A stretch of DNA of 64,000 nt from Strigamia acuminata (Eukaryota; Arthropoda; Chilopoda; Geophilomorpha; Linotaeniidae), in the NCBI GenBank assembly GCA_949358305.1, contig OX442314.1, positions 65,047,369 through 65,111,368 of the forward strand, in the 5' to 3' direction. Positions 21,401-31,396 of this stretch are shown in pieces (the first letter of the stretch is position 1; each line of letters opens with the position of its first letter). The notes beneath the pieces were generated by a model. It saw nothing but the letters and a program-made list of their open reading frames with translations, was not told where the DNA came from and made no database searches. The position numbers were made by a program, and so were the translations under genes.

Positions 21401-22225
21401 AAAATGTTGCAAAGTTACGTTAACGAAGAACATACTGACTGGGACGAATTTCTTCCATTTCTTCTGTTTTCATATAACACGGGAGTTCATGAAACAACAG
21501 GTTATACACCACATTATCTTTTACGAGGATATGATGTGGATTTGACAGTAGATGTAAATTTGGATTTGCCACAGAAAGAGTTTACTTTAAGAACAGCGAA
21601 ATTCATTCGAGCAGCCAGGAAAATTGCAAATGAGAGGCTTGAAAAACAATCAGCAAAAAGCAAGAAAAGGTTTGATGAAGATAGAGTCAACAAGGAATTT
21701 GAACCAGGTGAATTGGTATATTTGAAAACCATTAACAGAAAAGTTGGCTTGTCAGAGAAGCTTTTACCGCAATTTTCCGGCCCATATGAAATTGTGCGAA
21801 GAACTGCACCAAATGATTATGAAATAATCAATTCAACAAGAAAGAAAAGTGATATAGTGAATGTAGAAAGACTAAAACCGTATAAAGAACGAGTTGAACC
21901 AGAAATAGACGAAGTTTTGAAAGATTTACCAGAAAAGAAAGTGAAATTTGCTGATAAAGTAAAGAAAATCAGTAAAAAAGGACAAAGTGTAGAAGAAAAC
22001 ATCGAAAAATCAGTTGAAATAACGAAAATCAAACCAAGAGAACGTTACATAGACGATACAGAACAGATCTCATTAAAATCGCTATTTGAACCACAGCCTT
22101 TGATAGGAACTAATGAAAATCAACTTAAAAATCCGCCACAAGATGGCGCAAATACACAAAAAGACGATTTCCGGTCGCGCAGACTCAGACCGCAGAAACG
22201 AAAAGACTATCGCCATTGCTACTGA
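18416..22225 (+). CDS. pol: Gypsy Pol: protease, RT, RNase H, integrase
   Basis: Uninterrupted frame entered by -1 shifting at 18416; the conserved part starts near 18491. Counting residues from 18491: protease V-L-D-S-G-G (about 20-26) and L-L-L-G-H-S-F; RT with F-C-V-D-W-R-R-L-N, M-D-L-I-Q-G-Y-H-Q and active-site Y-L-D-D near 439; RNase H with C-D-A-S, E-R-E-M-L-A and T-D-H-S-A-L-Q-W; integrase zinc region H-X-H-C-X2-C; catalytic core G-I-D-T-L-G-P (about 866), S-D-R-G at 927 and T-E-R-F at 963 (D-X35-E). A GPY/F-like module (F-S-G-P-Y-E-I) follows, then a basic tail. No chromodomain or env is seen. All catalytic residues looked for are present. Confidence 0.96.
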   Translation, partial: GKLEWPQRRNNKKKRRRKRNLEIIELNATDELLQIPVVVNGMEITGVLDSGGYRNIINEDLVRTLQLKYQPCPYIRLRVVDGSIIIPEGKTKITIDVGQQQHTIEVLIVNGFGHHLLLGHSFLTSARCKLDYDHQKIFVGPKDEQQEVFPMSKNHTDQNYIARVLKPITIPALHECVVPIKIAKKVDDELFIEPLSGVVDRFGVICCKTLTKFRKGEGVLRVANPTKKTIYLGRNSAIAKAFYVIESGVLDEKRDDHFDFSTSMANDNMTPSQQELMLQLLKKNSDRFAKTDNDLGRAHTIRHRIDTGDSPPIHLQPYRRSIKEKEIEDAETKKLLEQGVIRESESPWSAPVLLIKKRDGKWRFCVDWRRLNAVTKKMVYPLPRIDDTLDQLAGAKYFSMMDLIQGYHQVEIDEQDREKTAFTTSSGHYEFNVLGMGLCNSPAAFQKLMNKVLGNLLGKVCIAYLDDLIVFSKTFDQYLVDLEAVFEKLRAANLKVKLSKCTFATHTIRYLGHVVDAEGISPDPRNLDSVAKFPIPVNVKQLRGFLGLCSYYRKFIKGFADISKPLVNLTKKDEKFDWGPPHEKAFHTLRTALITVPVLAHPDFTQPFMISCDASAYGLGAILKQKVNNQERAIAYASRMMSTAEMNYTATEREMLAIIFAIEKFRPYLYGQKFQIITDHSALQWLKGVRNPNGRLARWALQLAEYDFEIFHKSGKKHTDADALSRIQEELSEEEIKKLPLLLLENLDLPAEQRKDPKLLDLITALENQEQLPRKRRRPLKQFVLQNKTLFRKKKLNSSLNMEDLLLVVPKQLQTDVLYEMHDGLLGAHLGLAKTWKRIRTRFFWTRIYRDVRNYVLSCQSCAKAKTMTTPAKGLMQPWSTVSKPFERIGIDTLGPFPLSRLGNKYVFVVTDYLSRNAIARPAAAATALEAARTLLYEVILKEGSPREILSDRGTEYRNKMVEEVSNMFKSLHKTTSGYHPRTNGLTERFNATFAKMLQSYVNEEHTDWDEFLPFLLFSYNTGVHETTGYTPHYLLRGYDVDLTVDVNLDLPQKEFTLRTAKFIRAARKIANERLEKQSAKSKKRFDEDRVNKEFEPGELVYLKTINRKVGLSEKLLPQFSGPYEIVRRTAPNDYEIINSTRKKSDIVNVERLKPYKERVEPEIDEVLKDLPEKKVKFADKVKKISKKGQSVEENIEKSVEITKIKPRERYIDDTEQISLKSLFEPQPLIGTNENQLKNPPQDGANTQKDDFRSRRLRPQKRKDYRHCY

Positions 22226-23553
22226 TTCTTGCTACGATGAACACGAACTCATAGTGTGACCCGGAAACAAAATCTTTTTATTGTCTATTTATTTATATTT
22301 TGTGTATAAAATTGTGTGTCAAAAGGTTTGTACGAATGATATTGATAATTTTAAGTGATTTTAGAGATGAATTTTGAGGTTTTAAACGCTTCTTGGGCGA
22401 TTTTCGTAAGGTGAAACTAATCGCCATGTTCGTTCATTCGTGTTAGAATTTTAATTAGGTGAAAATATTTTAAACTGAAATTTTAAATAATTAGGAGTAA
22501 AATTTAATGACACATTAGTGTGAAATAAAATGATTTCAAAAGTATAAATAAGAAGTAATGAAAGAGCGAATGGCGGGGACGCAAAAGGACCCAACGCGAT
22601 CTTCGTTCATCTGCATTGAATTTTAATTAGGCTTAATAATTTAGGTAAAGTTTTAAAATTATAAAATGCTGAATTTAATAGCATAGTAGAGTAAATTAAA
22701 AATAAATTTCAAAGAGGAAATTTGGAAAATTTAGTTCTAACAACACGAATGACTCGGGACGCGATAAGCGAATTCATTGCGAATTTTGTTAAAATTGATA
22801 AATGTAAATATTTTTCGATGGAAAATTGATTGAATTTTGATAAGAATAATTTGTTGTAAATAAGTAAAATGGAATAAGTTGATGTTTGTTTTTGAAAATA
22901 TTAATGATTTTTTAAAGAAAACTTGAAAAATGAAAGAAAAATTTAATTGATTTGAAATTCTTTTAGGAATTGTTAGAAGTTTGAAGTTTATTATGGAATA
23001 TTTATTTACAATAGGAATAATTTTATTTATTAGGCATAATATAGTTGATATTATTTAATTTTATTTTGTTTCGTTTTATTTTCTTCATGAGTAGGTTGGA
23101 ATCGTTCAGTGCTTAGTGACAGCTGCGGGCCCATGATTTTACATTTTGCTCGTAGATACGTTGAATGCCGAGACCTGATGAAGTTGGCAGAAGGCTCGGA
23201 ATTGCGAGTTCGAATCCTGTACGAGATCCAGCAAGGAAAATTCGAACCTTTTGAAGAAATTTAAGTTTGATTTTGTTTTGATTTATTTTTGTACTTTTTA
23301 TATCATTTCAAAGAACATGTAAAATAAAGAATGGAAATACATAAGATCTGTATAGATTAAACTAAAAGGGAGTACATGTAAAAATTGCGAAATTTTCTTT
23401 TGATTTTGAGAAATAATTGTGAAACAACTGAGTGATAACTTGTATAAAAAGCAAAGAGCAACCGAACATTCCTTAAGAATGTCCGACTATAAAAGAGACC
23501 TGTCTGGACCGAAATTTGTAATTTGGGGTCCAAATCACAGCAAAAAAGGGAGT
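22226..23553 (+). other. 3' non-coding region of the Gypsy element, with polypurine tract
   Basis: 1.3 kb of AT-rich sequence after pol, in the place where envelope genes sit in some Gypsy elements. No env-like frame remains. It ends in AAAAAAGGGAG (23542-23552), a good polypurine tract one base before the 3' LTR. A tRNA-like segment lies at 23148-23226. Confidence 0.8.
23148..23226 (+). other. tRNA-like segment in the Gypsy 3' region
   Basis: CTCGTA (23149-23154) can pair with TACGAG (23220-23225) as a 6-bp acceptor-like stem enclosing about 65 nt. GAGTTCGAATCCT fits a pol III B box / T-loop. An A-box-like TGATGAAGTTGGC starts at 23176, but not at the spacing a tRNA needs. The T stem is poor. 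It may be a decayed tRNA or SINE head captured by the element, or chance. Confidence 0.22.
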
Positions 23554-24134
23554 TGTCACGTGTACGAACCGTGTCGATTAATGCGCGATTCGTAACACGC
23601 AATTTGAGTTATTATTAGTTAATGTTGCTTAATTTCGGCCACAGATGGCGTTGACGATTGGAAACCGTCATCGTCATGTGAGTAGACCGATTAATTCGTG
23701 AATGGGGGTTATGGCAGATTTGCTATAAAACCGCCCGCCTTCAGACAGAGCTCTCTCTCGTTCTTCAGACTTCAACAGGTAACTATTAATTACACCTGCC
23801 TTTTACTAAGCCTAATGTCGCCCGATAAACAAAGGGTACGGCTGACGGCTATCTTCTGATATGATGATTTATGCAATTTATCACCCAGTTGTAAAGTGTT
23901 ATTTAGTTGTACTGAATTAATGTAATATAAATGCCATTTCATTTAAGGTTAATAGTGATGATTTATTTGATTTGTAAAGCGCATAATTATTGAAGGTCGA
24001 ACAGACTTTGTCTGTCCGATCTAATAAAGTTTAAGTTTGGAATTTAAAATATAAACACGCCTCATTCTTTCTCTATCACTCATTAATAACAGTCACGTGG
24101 ACCTCGGTCAGAAAGGGCCAGAATCCACGTAACA
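23554..24134 (+). repeat. 3' LTR of the Gypsy element
   Basis: Appears identical to 15573-16153, starts TGTCACG after the polypurine tract and ends AACA. It is followed by the ATAT target duplication (24135-24138). Confidence 0.95.
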
Positions 24135-24191
24135 ATATAGCTGTTATAAAATGTCTCATCACATTTTCTCCTATCTGACTTGATTTAAATT

Positions 24192-24578
24192 AATAAGGGG
24201 AGTTTTAAGCAACGTGTGTTACCCTTAATTAATTTTTGTCTCTATTTTAAATAATAAGGGGAGTTTTAAGCAACGTGTGTTACCCTTAATTATTTTCCAG
24301 TTTGGAATTTTTTGGTACCTGTTGACCAGGATTCGAGTTTACTCCTTGAAACCAGAGAGTACAGTTGGATTAATTTTTGCTCTGCTTTTGTTAATTCAAA
24401 CAATGAGTGAGTAGAAGAACCTGTCTTCCCCCATTGACCATGAATGCAATCCAACCTGCAGATGAACCTCAAGTCTTCAACAAGGTTTTCCAATTCTCAA
24501 TCTTCAATTATGCTAGGTGTCAAAAAACCCTAAATAATAAGGGGAGTTTCAAGCAACGTGTGTTACCCTTAATTATTT
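24192..24578 (+). repeat. Three copies of a 43-bp word in element B
   Basis: Units beginning AATAAGGGGAGTTT and ending GTTACCCTTAATTA occur at about 24192, 24253 and 24536. The ends of each unit are imperfect inverted repeats (TTAATAAGGGG / ACCCTTAATTAA), so each could fold or bind a dimeric protein. The first two are 61 bp apart and the third is farther away. Confidence 0.75.
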
Positions 24579-24589
24579 TTCTGTTTTTC

Positions 24590-24750
24590 GGAACTTGGAC
24601 CTTTCTACTCTAATGACTAGGCGTCGGCATTCTTGTCCGAACTTGGACCTTTCTACTCTAATGACTAGGCGTCGGCACTCTTGTCCGAACTTGGACCTTT
24701 CTACTCTAATGACTAGGCGTCGGCACTCTTGTCCGAACTTGGACCTTCTA
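24590..24750 (+). repeat. 48-bp tandem repeat, about 3.3 copies
   Basis: The word GAACTTGGACCTT recurs at 24591, 24639, 24687 and 24735, exactly 48 bp apart. Units are nearly identical (one base differs in 'gcattcttg' versus 'gcactcttg'), so the expansion is recent. Confidence 0.9.
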
Positions 24751-27700
24751 ATTCACGAGGAATGAAAAAATGCAGTGACTCAAATCCAAATATTCGACTT
24801 TTGCCAAATTTTCCAAACTTTTCCTGTGAATGTCCACTAAGGGTGTAATTTTCTATCTCAAATGACTATGTGACTCTCTCTCTCTCTTATTTGGACTCCT
24901 TTTCCCATTCACTTTACCCACTGTCCTATAAGGGATGACTTTCCCCTCCTCTCAGGAGGTCTTCCCGGCAAACAGAAAAGGAAGTGAAGAAACCTGAGTG
25001 CCAAATATCTTTATGTTATGCCATCAACTGAGTTTAATAAAAAGGGAAACTGATTTACCCAATTATTAATTAACACCTATTTCCGCCTTTGCAAAATTAC
25101 AAAAAAAATGGACAACTAACCACCTTTTTTAGATTGCTTCACCTTTGCGAGGTTAATAGGGTGTTACTGAACAGAAAACGCGCAGATTACTGCACTCTAC
25201 CAATTATTCAAGAAAGTGAAGGGTTTAAAAGTCACGGAAAAGATTCTCCTGTTCTTTGTATCCGGAAAGCTATTATTTGAGACCTATACAGTGTTTTAGT
25301 ATGAAAGATAATCAAACAAAACCGTCTGTGTTTCAACTGTCTACGAATTGAGCATGAAATATCACAATTATCCTTGTGATAATTGAGAAAATTTCCTAAG
25401 TGTCAAACTTACAATTGATGCTTGTCTCAGTGAAATTGATCAGTAAGAACAAAAAACCGGTCATTGACTGTGGTACGAGGTAAAGTCTATGCAATTCTAA
25501 AGTAAATCAAGACTATTGAAGTTAGTTGCATCTTATGTTCTCATTCAAGTTATTGTGTGTTATGGGTAGACATTATTTGACTGTAAGAGTTAAGAGTTTA
25601 GTTTATTGAAAAGATGTCGACAAATGGGATTACTTTGAACGAGACCCCAATCATCTAGGAAAGCAAAATTCATTCGACCAAGATAGACCACATCTTTATG
25701 TGGAAAATCCTAGCTTTTACCTTCCCAAGAAAAAAGACCTGGACAACAGTATTCCGCCTCGACAATCTATCTTAAAATTGATTGTTTTAGCAAAATTTGA
25801 CTTATTCCTCCCTCAATTCAAATTAAAATGTATGAGCTGTAATATTTTGAGCAATGGTGTTATGAAACGTTGCGCTCCGAATCCCAGTGCCTATATTGCA
25901 AGGAAAACTCACTTAAAATTCATCTAACTTTCACCTATCATCTGAGATGATTCTATTAATTGCTAGAATTCTATTTTCCTACTCTAAGCTAAAAGACCGA
26001 TTCAGAACAAATTTTTATCTATGAAAACTAGGTGGACCTGTCAAACTCCATTCTCCCATTTCGCCTTTTCTAGTAGCGCTCCTGAAGGGAACTGGCTCAT
26101 TCAACAGAAAATAATCTTGATTAGCAAGAACAACTGATCTCCCAAGTTCAATCCTCCAGATCCCAAGTTTCCTAGCCCCCAACCATCATAATCTGAGAGA
26201 GGCGAACGCATTCGGACCTCCCGTCCTGTCTGTGATCCTTTGATCTACAGCGCTTGACTGCCAAGATATAAAAAAGTTAAGTGACTATAGAAGTGGAATT
26301 AATTAGAAAATATCTTATATCCGAGCCGAGTAGGTTCCATTGGATATTTTAGACTGCTTAACTAAAAAAACCGTATATTATCTGAGATTGACCAAAAAGG
26401 AGAATAACCATCGCCCCAACTCTCGTCCCTCAAATATTCATTCAAAAAACTTCTGCAGTATTCTGACCTAAGTCTAAAGCTTCTTGTTGGATATTATTTC
26501 TGTTTCTGATATCACAATCCATTACTTTCTGAAAAGTAGTTGTGAAATCGCCGGATTTTCTTCTGTCCTATATGGCAGCCAATGCTTTTGCCCTTAGAGT
26601 AAAATCCGTTCAAACATCTATGTAGTGTTGGCTTGTAAAAGCAACTAGTAGTTAGAAGATTAAGAACTAGCAATCATTCTTGTATGTGTAGCTTATGAAA
26701 GAGAGTATTTAGTATTTTAAGTATGAGGATTTGTATGTGTTTGCTGATATAGCTCTTTGTACCTGGCCTATAGATACTAGCTATCTGTCAACCGTTGCAA
26801 CCCAAATGCAATTGGTACATGATTCGAGCACTCAATTGTCATCTACCATTCTGCTTGTCTCAAAAACATGAGCGTTGTCTAAACATCACAAGATAAGTTT
26901 AATGAAGTGATGGGATTACTAATCTAATGATAGAGCAAAACCAATTGGAGGAATATCACGAAACAGCTAAGATGGGAGATTATTTATTCTATATGTGTGT
27001 GTGTCTGAGCACCTGTTATGTATCTTTTTCTATTGAGCGAGTAAGTATATCTGAAGAACATTTCCTTTCAGGAACGTGAACTTCCTGAGCTGGACTATTT
27101 TTTCAACTCTAAAAGTTGATCAAAAAGAATTCTTTATGTGTAGCAATTTTCTGTAGAGAGAGTCACGATAGTGCATGCTTCTTTGTTTCAACAACTACTC
27201 ATCTTGTTGTTTTTTCTTAAACATGTGCTTTTCTAACTTAATCACTGAAATTAACCTCTTGTTAAATTTCCTTTTGAAAAAGCTCTTGTCTCTGATTGGA
27301 TTCCTTCAGGAAAGTGAATCCTTTTCTTCTATTTTCTACAGCTAAATGGAATTCAATATTCCCTAAAAAGACTAAGTTCTTTTTCTCTATTCTGTAGAAG
27401 ATGTGTTTATATGCAGCTGGTTAAACAGGATAACCGTGCACTTCTCTTACTTCCCTCAAATGGAAGCTGTAACATTTAATTATTTTCTGAAAAACAATTA
27501 ACTAACTGGGATGTGAACTGTCCTCTATAATTGTGTAATTGGCCGACTGACAGATCAAAGTCGGGAAAAATCTAATATAACCTCGGAATCGTTCACGAAA
27601 GCGCTCAGATTATAAAGAAAATTCTGTTAATTCGGTAATTAACACCAGACTATCTTGACGGAACGAATTGACTAACTCTTTAATAAATCTAAATCGAAGG

Positions 27701-28878
27701 TAAGCAAACTTTTCGAGACGAATGACGTATCAAATTCAAAACAAACTCGACTAAACGAACGGGTAGCTAATCCTTCGGATAATCTTGAAGCAAAGAATTA
27801 TGTCCTTAATCGTCTTAAAGTCAACTAAATTAAAGTGTCGTCTGCATTCCTCGAATAATTGCGTCCAAAAATCAAGAAACCTCGCATAAAAAGAAACCGA
27901 AATATCGTCGAATCGTAAAATCGAATTGAACTAACCACGAAAATCGATGACTTGTTACGAGTTAACACTCCTTCTCAAAAGAATATCTCGAGTAAACAAA
28001 ACCTCCATGCTTTTCCTAGCAAGAAACGATCTATTTATTCTCTAAACTCGATCCTCACTTTCAAACTATCCATTGATTTCCTTAAGCTGAAATCCTCTTG
28101 GTGTATCACTATTCAAGCAATAGTCTTCGATACAGCCACTTGAAATTCAAGACGAATTTCCTTCTCTTTCGATCACTGGGAGCTGATCGATTAAAACTCG
28201 TATACCTCTTTAATAAAACTCTCTTAAGTTTTCTTGCTATGTCCCGTAAATTAATTCTTTATTTTCTATAAAAATAAGAATACTTATACTCGAGAACAAA
28301 AAAAATATGGAATTGCTAAACTCGAAAACAAACACGAAATACTAAACTCAACTCGATCTATTCAAGGCCACTGTTGATCCTTGCTTTAAGAAAAGAATTC
28401 CTCGAATAATACTGGCGACCCAATCCATTAATAGCAGCGGTTTTTCCTCCAAAGATTCATTTAATTTAAGAAACCAATCCCCACGATAACTTCTCCTTAC
28501 GACTTCGCACTGAATCTTATTTTGCAAAATCAAAAAACCCTTTTTTACAAAGCGACTTGCGATCCACTCTCTCTCTGCAACTACCGGGGGGTAGAGAAAG
28601 CCACACTTAGCCTAACTTAAAGCTATCTTAAAGCAAAAACCAAATCATGACAAACTCTGTTAAATTTCTCAAACTTAAATGAAAACTCTTTATGCTAAAA
28701 AACATGCTAAAAGTTGTTCACCAACCTTGTATTCATTCAGTGAATCCATCTCTCGCAACCGGTGGTTGAATCCAAAAACTTACAGACTAACAAAAAATCA
28801 AATACTTAAAACTATTGCACAACTGAACACAAAATTCAATATAACACAAAACAAGTCAACAAGTCTTGATCTTCTCAA

Positions 28879-29472
28879 TTAAGTCTCTTTGTAATGGATT
28901 CTCATCTCGATGCTCGCTTCGTCATCGGCTCCGTCTTGAACTGAGCTCTTTTCGCGTTGTCCCGACGTCCCAACACCATATCCGTATCTCCATTGCGTTG
29001 TGTCTTCGTATGTGGCCCCCTTTGCTGTAAACTTCTTAACGGTACATTCGAATGTTAGTTTAATCTTCAGGCCTAACGTCTTCCGATTAAGAGCGGCTAT
29101 TTTCCACTTCACGAGGCGTGCAGCATGCTCAATCTTCAGTGCCTTTTCTCGATTAATTCTCTCATATTTGCTACGTCTTACCGCCAGCTTCTCAGCATTG
29201 CTCTCTTGGCGAACAGTCGTCCTTGTTTCCACTTGAAACAATTCCTTTTGCTGTACGTCCGCCATTTCCATTTTCGAATCGTCTTCATTCGAATTAGGCC
29301 CACACTTCCCTGGCTCGCATCCTGGTCCACGGCACCACTTTTTCGTATCGCCTGTCGATTTCGACGCCAGCGATCCGAAGATAGGATTCGGGCACGGAGC
29401 ATTGATTTGCCTTGTGCAAATCGCCCGATCTGAGTCGCATCGACTCCCGTCGTTATGCCTGGTCTTCAGCAT
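28879..29472 (-). CDS. Leader frame of element B crossing LTR, primer site and leader
   Basis: A 197-codon ATG frame on the - strand. It starts in the right LTR (29472), crosses the LTR end (29339) and primer site (29317-29337), and ends 460 bp into the interior. An internal M-A-D-V-Q-Q-K-E could be the real start. The second half is Lys/Arg-rich and contains T-Q-W-R-Y-G-Y-G. Element C has Q-W-R-R-G-T-G at the matching place in its own leader frame, so some homology is likely. It may be a degenerate gag N-terminus or a leader peptide; no known domain is recognised. Confidence 0.4.
   Translation of the reverse strand: MLKTRHNDGSRCDSDRAICTRQINAPCPNPIFGSLASKSTGDTKKWCRGPGCEPGKCGPNSNEDDSKMEMADVQQKELFQVETRTTVRQESNAEKLAVRRSKYERINREKALKIEHAARLVKWKIAALNRKTLGLKIKLTFECTVKKFTAKGATYEDTTQWRYGYGVGTSGQREKSSVQDGADDEASIEMRIHYKET
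29317..29337 (-). other. Primer binding site (tRNA-His type) of element B
   Basis: On the - strand TGGTGCCGTGGACCAGGAT starts one base after the right LTR. It matches the 3' end of tRNA-His (TGG, T, GCCGTGA, CCAGGATTC) with one inserted G. This fixes the - orientation of element B and shows that it shares its primer with BEL-1, BEL-2 and BEL-3. Confidence 0.65.
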
Positions 29473-31235
29473 TTTTTGTTACAAGGAGATATGAAGAGAA
29501 AGAGGAGTTGACTATTCAACGTGAGGTTTTATTCGCAAGTGTCTAATTTATCCTTTTAACAATGAGACGAAACGTGACACGAGATGGACAACAATCAAAT
29601 ATCAAGTGTTACAAAACAAGGTTTATGTTTTCTAAGCCTAACATTGCATAAATGTCTTAATTATACCTTAGAAACTTCATTTATAGAAGGCATGAAGTTT
29701 CCCAATTAAATGTAACATGGGTGGAAATTGTCAGGCGCTTTTCTGGCCTAAAATTATCAACTTTAACACAAGTATACAATTTGACTTTGTAAATGATTGA
29801 ATACAAATAATCAAACTTAACTAAATTTCTCAGATCACGTAAAAGGTAGCAATCCGAGAGAGAAACATGTTTTAAACTAACAAATAACAATTTGAGTTGT
29901 ATAAACATTAATAAAATACAACTCTTCCGTGTATGACGTCATTTGCGAGTACGAATGCTCCATCGCGTCTTGTCATCTCTCGCAAATCGTCTACTGTCAC
30001 ATCGAAATTAAATCAGGAGTGAAAGTGAACAAATTACATGAACTAATTCCGCTAATTACACATGCAAAACTAATTACTATTTATTTTAGCAGATAATCGA
30101 AGAAACTTTCAACCGCACGCTTCATCCGGGTCTCAACGACTGAAAATGGCCGACCTCATGCAACGCCTTCGCTCCCGATCGCCTTCTACTGCGGATTACG
30201 TCTCTCCCGCGATCCTATGAATTACCGATCAGGTAAGTAAGCACATATGTATTTCCTTCCAACATATTGCTTGTGTCTTTGAGCTTAAACGAGCGTTTCC
30301 TTTGGCCATTTCAGCGTCCATCACCCGAACCAAGCCGTACGATTTCCGTCTCCTCGACTTTGCAACCGCGTGAGATGTTATTCAGCGATATAACTACAAG
30401 GTAAATAAATATCTGAATCAATAACAAGTGTAAATAAAACTTAATATCTATTTACAGCCTCGTGCAATTCCCGAACCGAATTGCATCCGGATTCAGCCAA
30501 ACTTAAAGTAAATAATTTCAAGTGTATAAAGTCAAACATAAATTTAACAAGTAACGTAATTATATCTAACCTAAACATTCTTTATTTACAGTCATTCCCG
30601 CATATGAAGCAGAACTGTAACTCCTGCCCCATTCATCCGGATTTCGTAAACGTAAGGTGAGCAAATAATCGGTTGTAAATTAAAACATCACTTAACATTT
30701 CTTGTGAACATATTTAACCAATCCAAACATCCGTTTTAATTTAAACCTTTTCTTATTTACAGTTATTCCCACATCTGAGGCAGATTCGTGACTTCTACCC
30801 CAATCCAGCGAACCGTCTTTATTTATCCGTAAGTGATAAAACAACGCGAATGAAAAACTGTAAACCTCGATTATGATTAACACGTATTTTCCTTTCAGAC
30901 ATACTCGACTCCAGAGATTGAATCACGACCCGGGGAGTTCTTCACATTCAGATAAGTTATAGCAATTAATTTCCGATATGAACAATTATTTAAAAGCTCG
31001 AACTCCTTTTCAGAGTCTTCTAGAACTTCAATTTGATCGGCAACCCGAGATTATGCCGATTCGACCTCAACTAAGCGACAACGGATTGTCTTCTGACTGG
31101 TAAATAAACTTATCTAATTTATTTCTTCCTTTCTTTCTTTCTTTAGTGAAAAGTTCGGACTTATTTCAACTTTCACCATCTTTTCCTTCCTTTATATTTT
31201 GAGAAGCATTTCCTGTTTCGAATCGATTCGCAACA
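29339..31235 (-). repeat. Element B LTR, right copy (5' LTR in element orientation)
   Basis: Direct repeat of 13159-15055, beginning TGTTGCGAATCG when read on the - strand from 31235. It carries the second copy of the antisense splice-signal array (ATG at 30146; exons 30090-31146) and a CRE at 29934-29941. Satellite resumes at 31236 with the ACTT duplication. Confidence 0.92.
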
Positions 31236-31396
31236 ACTTAGCACAAACACCACAAGACCAATGTCTCTGAATGTTCAGAAATAGTGTTTAAACCTTACTA
31301 GAAGCCTTCAATGCAAGTTTTAGCAACATCCTAGCAACGATTTGGAAGAATACACTTTTGATCTCATCACAGTTGACTTAGCACAAACACCACAAG
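31236..31396 (+). repeat. Satellite DNA block 3 (about one monomer)
   Basis: 161 bp of satellite in the usual orientation between element B and BEL-2. It starts at ACTTAGCAC, in phase with the break at 13158, confirming that element B is a simple insertion. It ends at CACAAG, where BEL-2 begins. Confidence 0.96.

Larger units (their letters stand above)
15573..24134 (+). mobile_element. Gypsy/Ty3-type LTR retrotransposon nested in element B
   Basis: An 8562-bp element with 581-bp LTRs (15573-16153 and 23554-24134, offset 7981) that start TGTCACG and end AACA. No difference between the LTRs was noticed. The 4-bp target duplication ATAT is at 15569-15572 and 24135-24138. Order is LTR, long AT-rich leader, gag, pol (PR-RT-RH-IN, Gypsy order), 1.3-kb non-coding tail, polypurine tract, LTR. 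No envelope frame is present. It sits within the interior of element B and is therefore younger than it. Confidence 0.96.
24139..29338 (-). mobile_element. Element B interior, main segment (no polyprotein)
   Basis: 5.2 kb between the Gypsy insertion and the right LTR of B. Many in-frame stops occur on both strands, and the only frame above 100 codons is next to the primer site. It contains dispersed and tandem short repeats (24192-24578 and 24590-24750) and pyrimidine-rich stretches. No RT, integrase or gag motifs were found, so this looks like cargo or filler of a non-autonomous element. Confidence 0.75.
13159..31235 (-). mobile_element. Element B: large, nearly non-coding LTR retrotransposon (LARD-like), with nested Gypsy element
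   Basis: Direct repeats of 1897 bp (13159-15055 and 29339-31235, offset 16180) flank an interior split by the Gypsy insertion; without it the interior is about 5.7 kb. The 4-bp flanks ACTT (13155-13158 and 31236-31239) are a target duplication. A tRNA-His-like primer site on the - strand next to the right LTR, and a purine-rich stretch on the - strand next to the left LTR, set the orientation. Apart from a 197-codon frame next to the primer site, no gag or pol was found, so transposition would need enzymes in trans. In element orientation the LTR starts TGTTGCG; its other end (AAAAA) is non-canonical. Confidence 0.85.

Noticed and set aside
22226-23553. Envelope gene downstream of Gypsy pol
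   Set aside because: No frame longer than about 80 codons, no signal peptide or membrane pattern; the region is AT-rich and non-coding.
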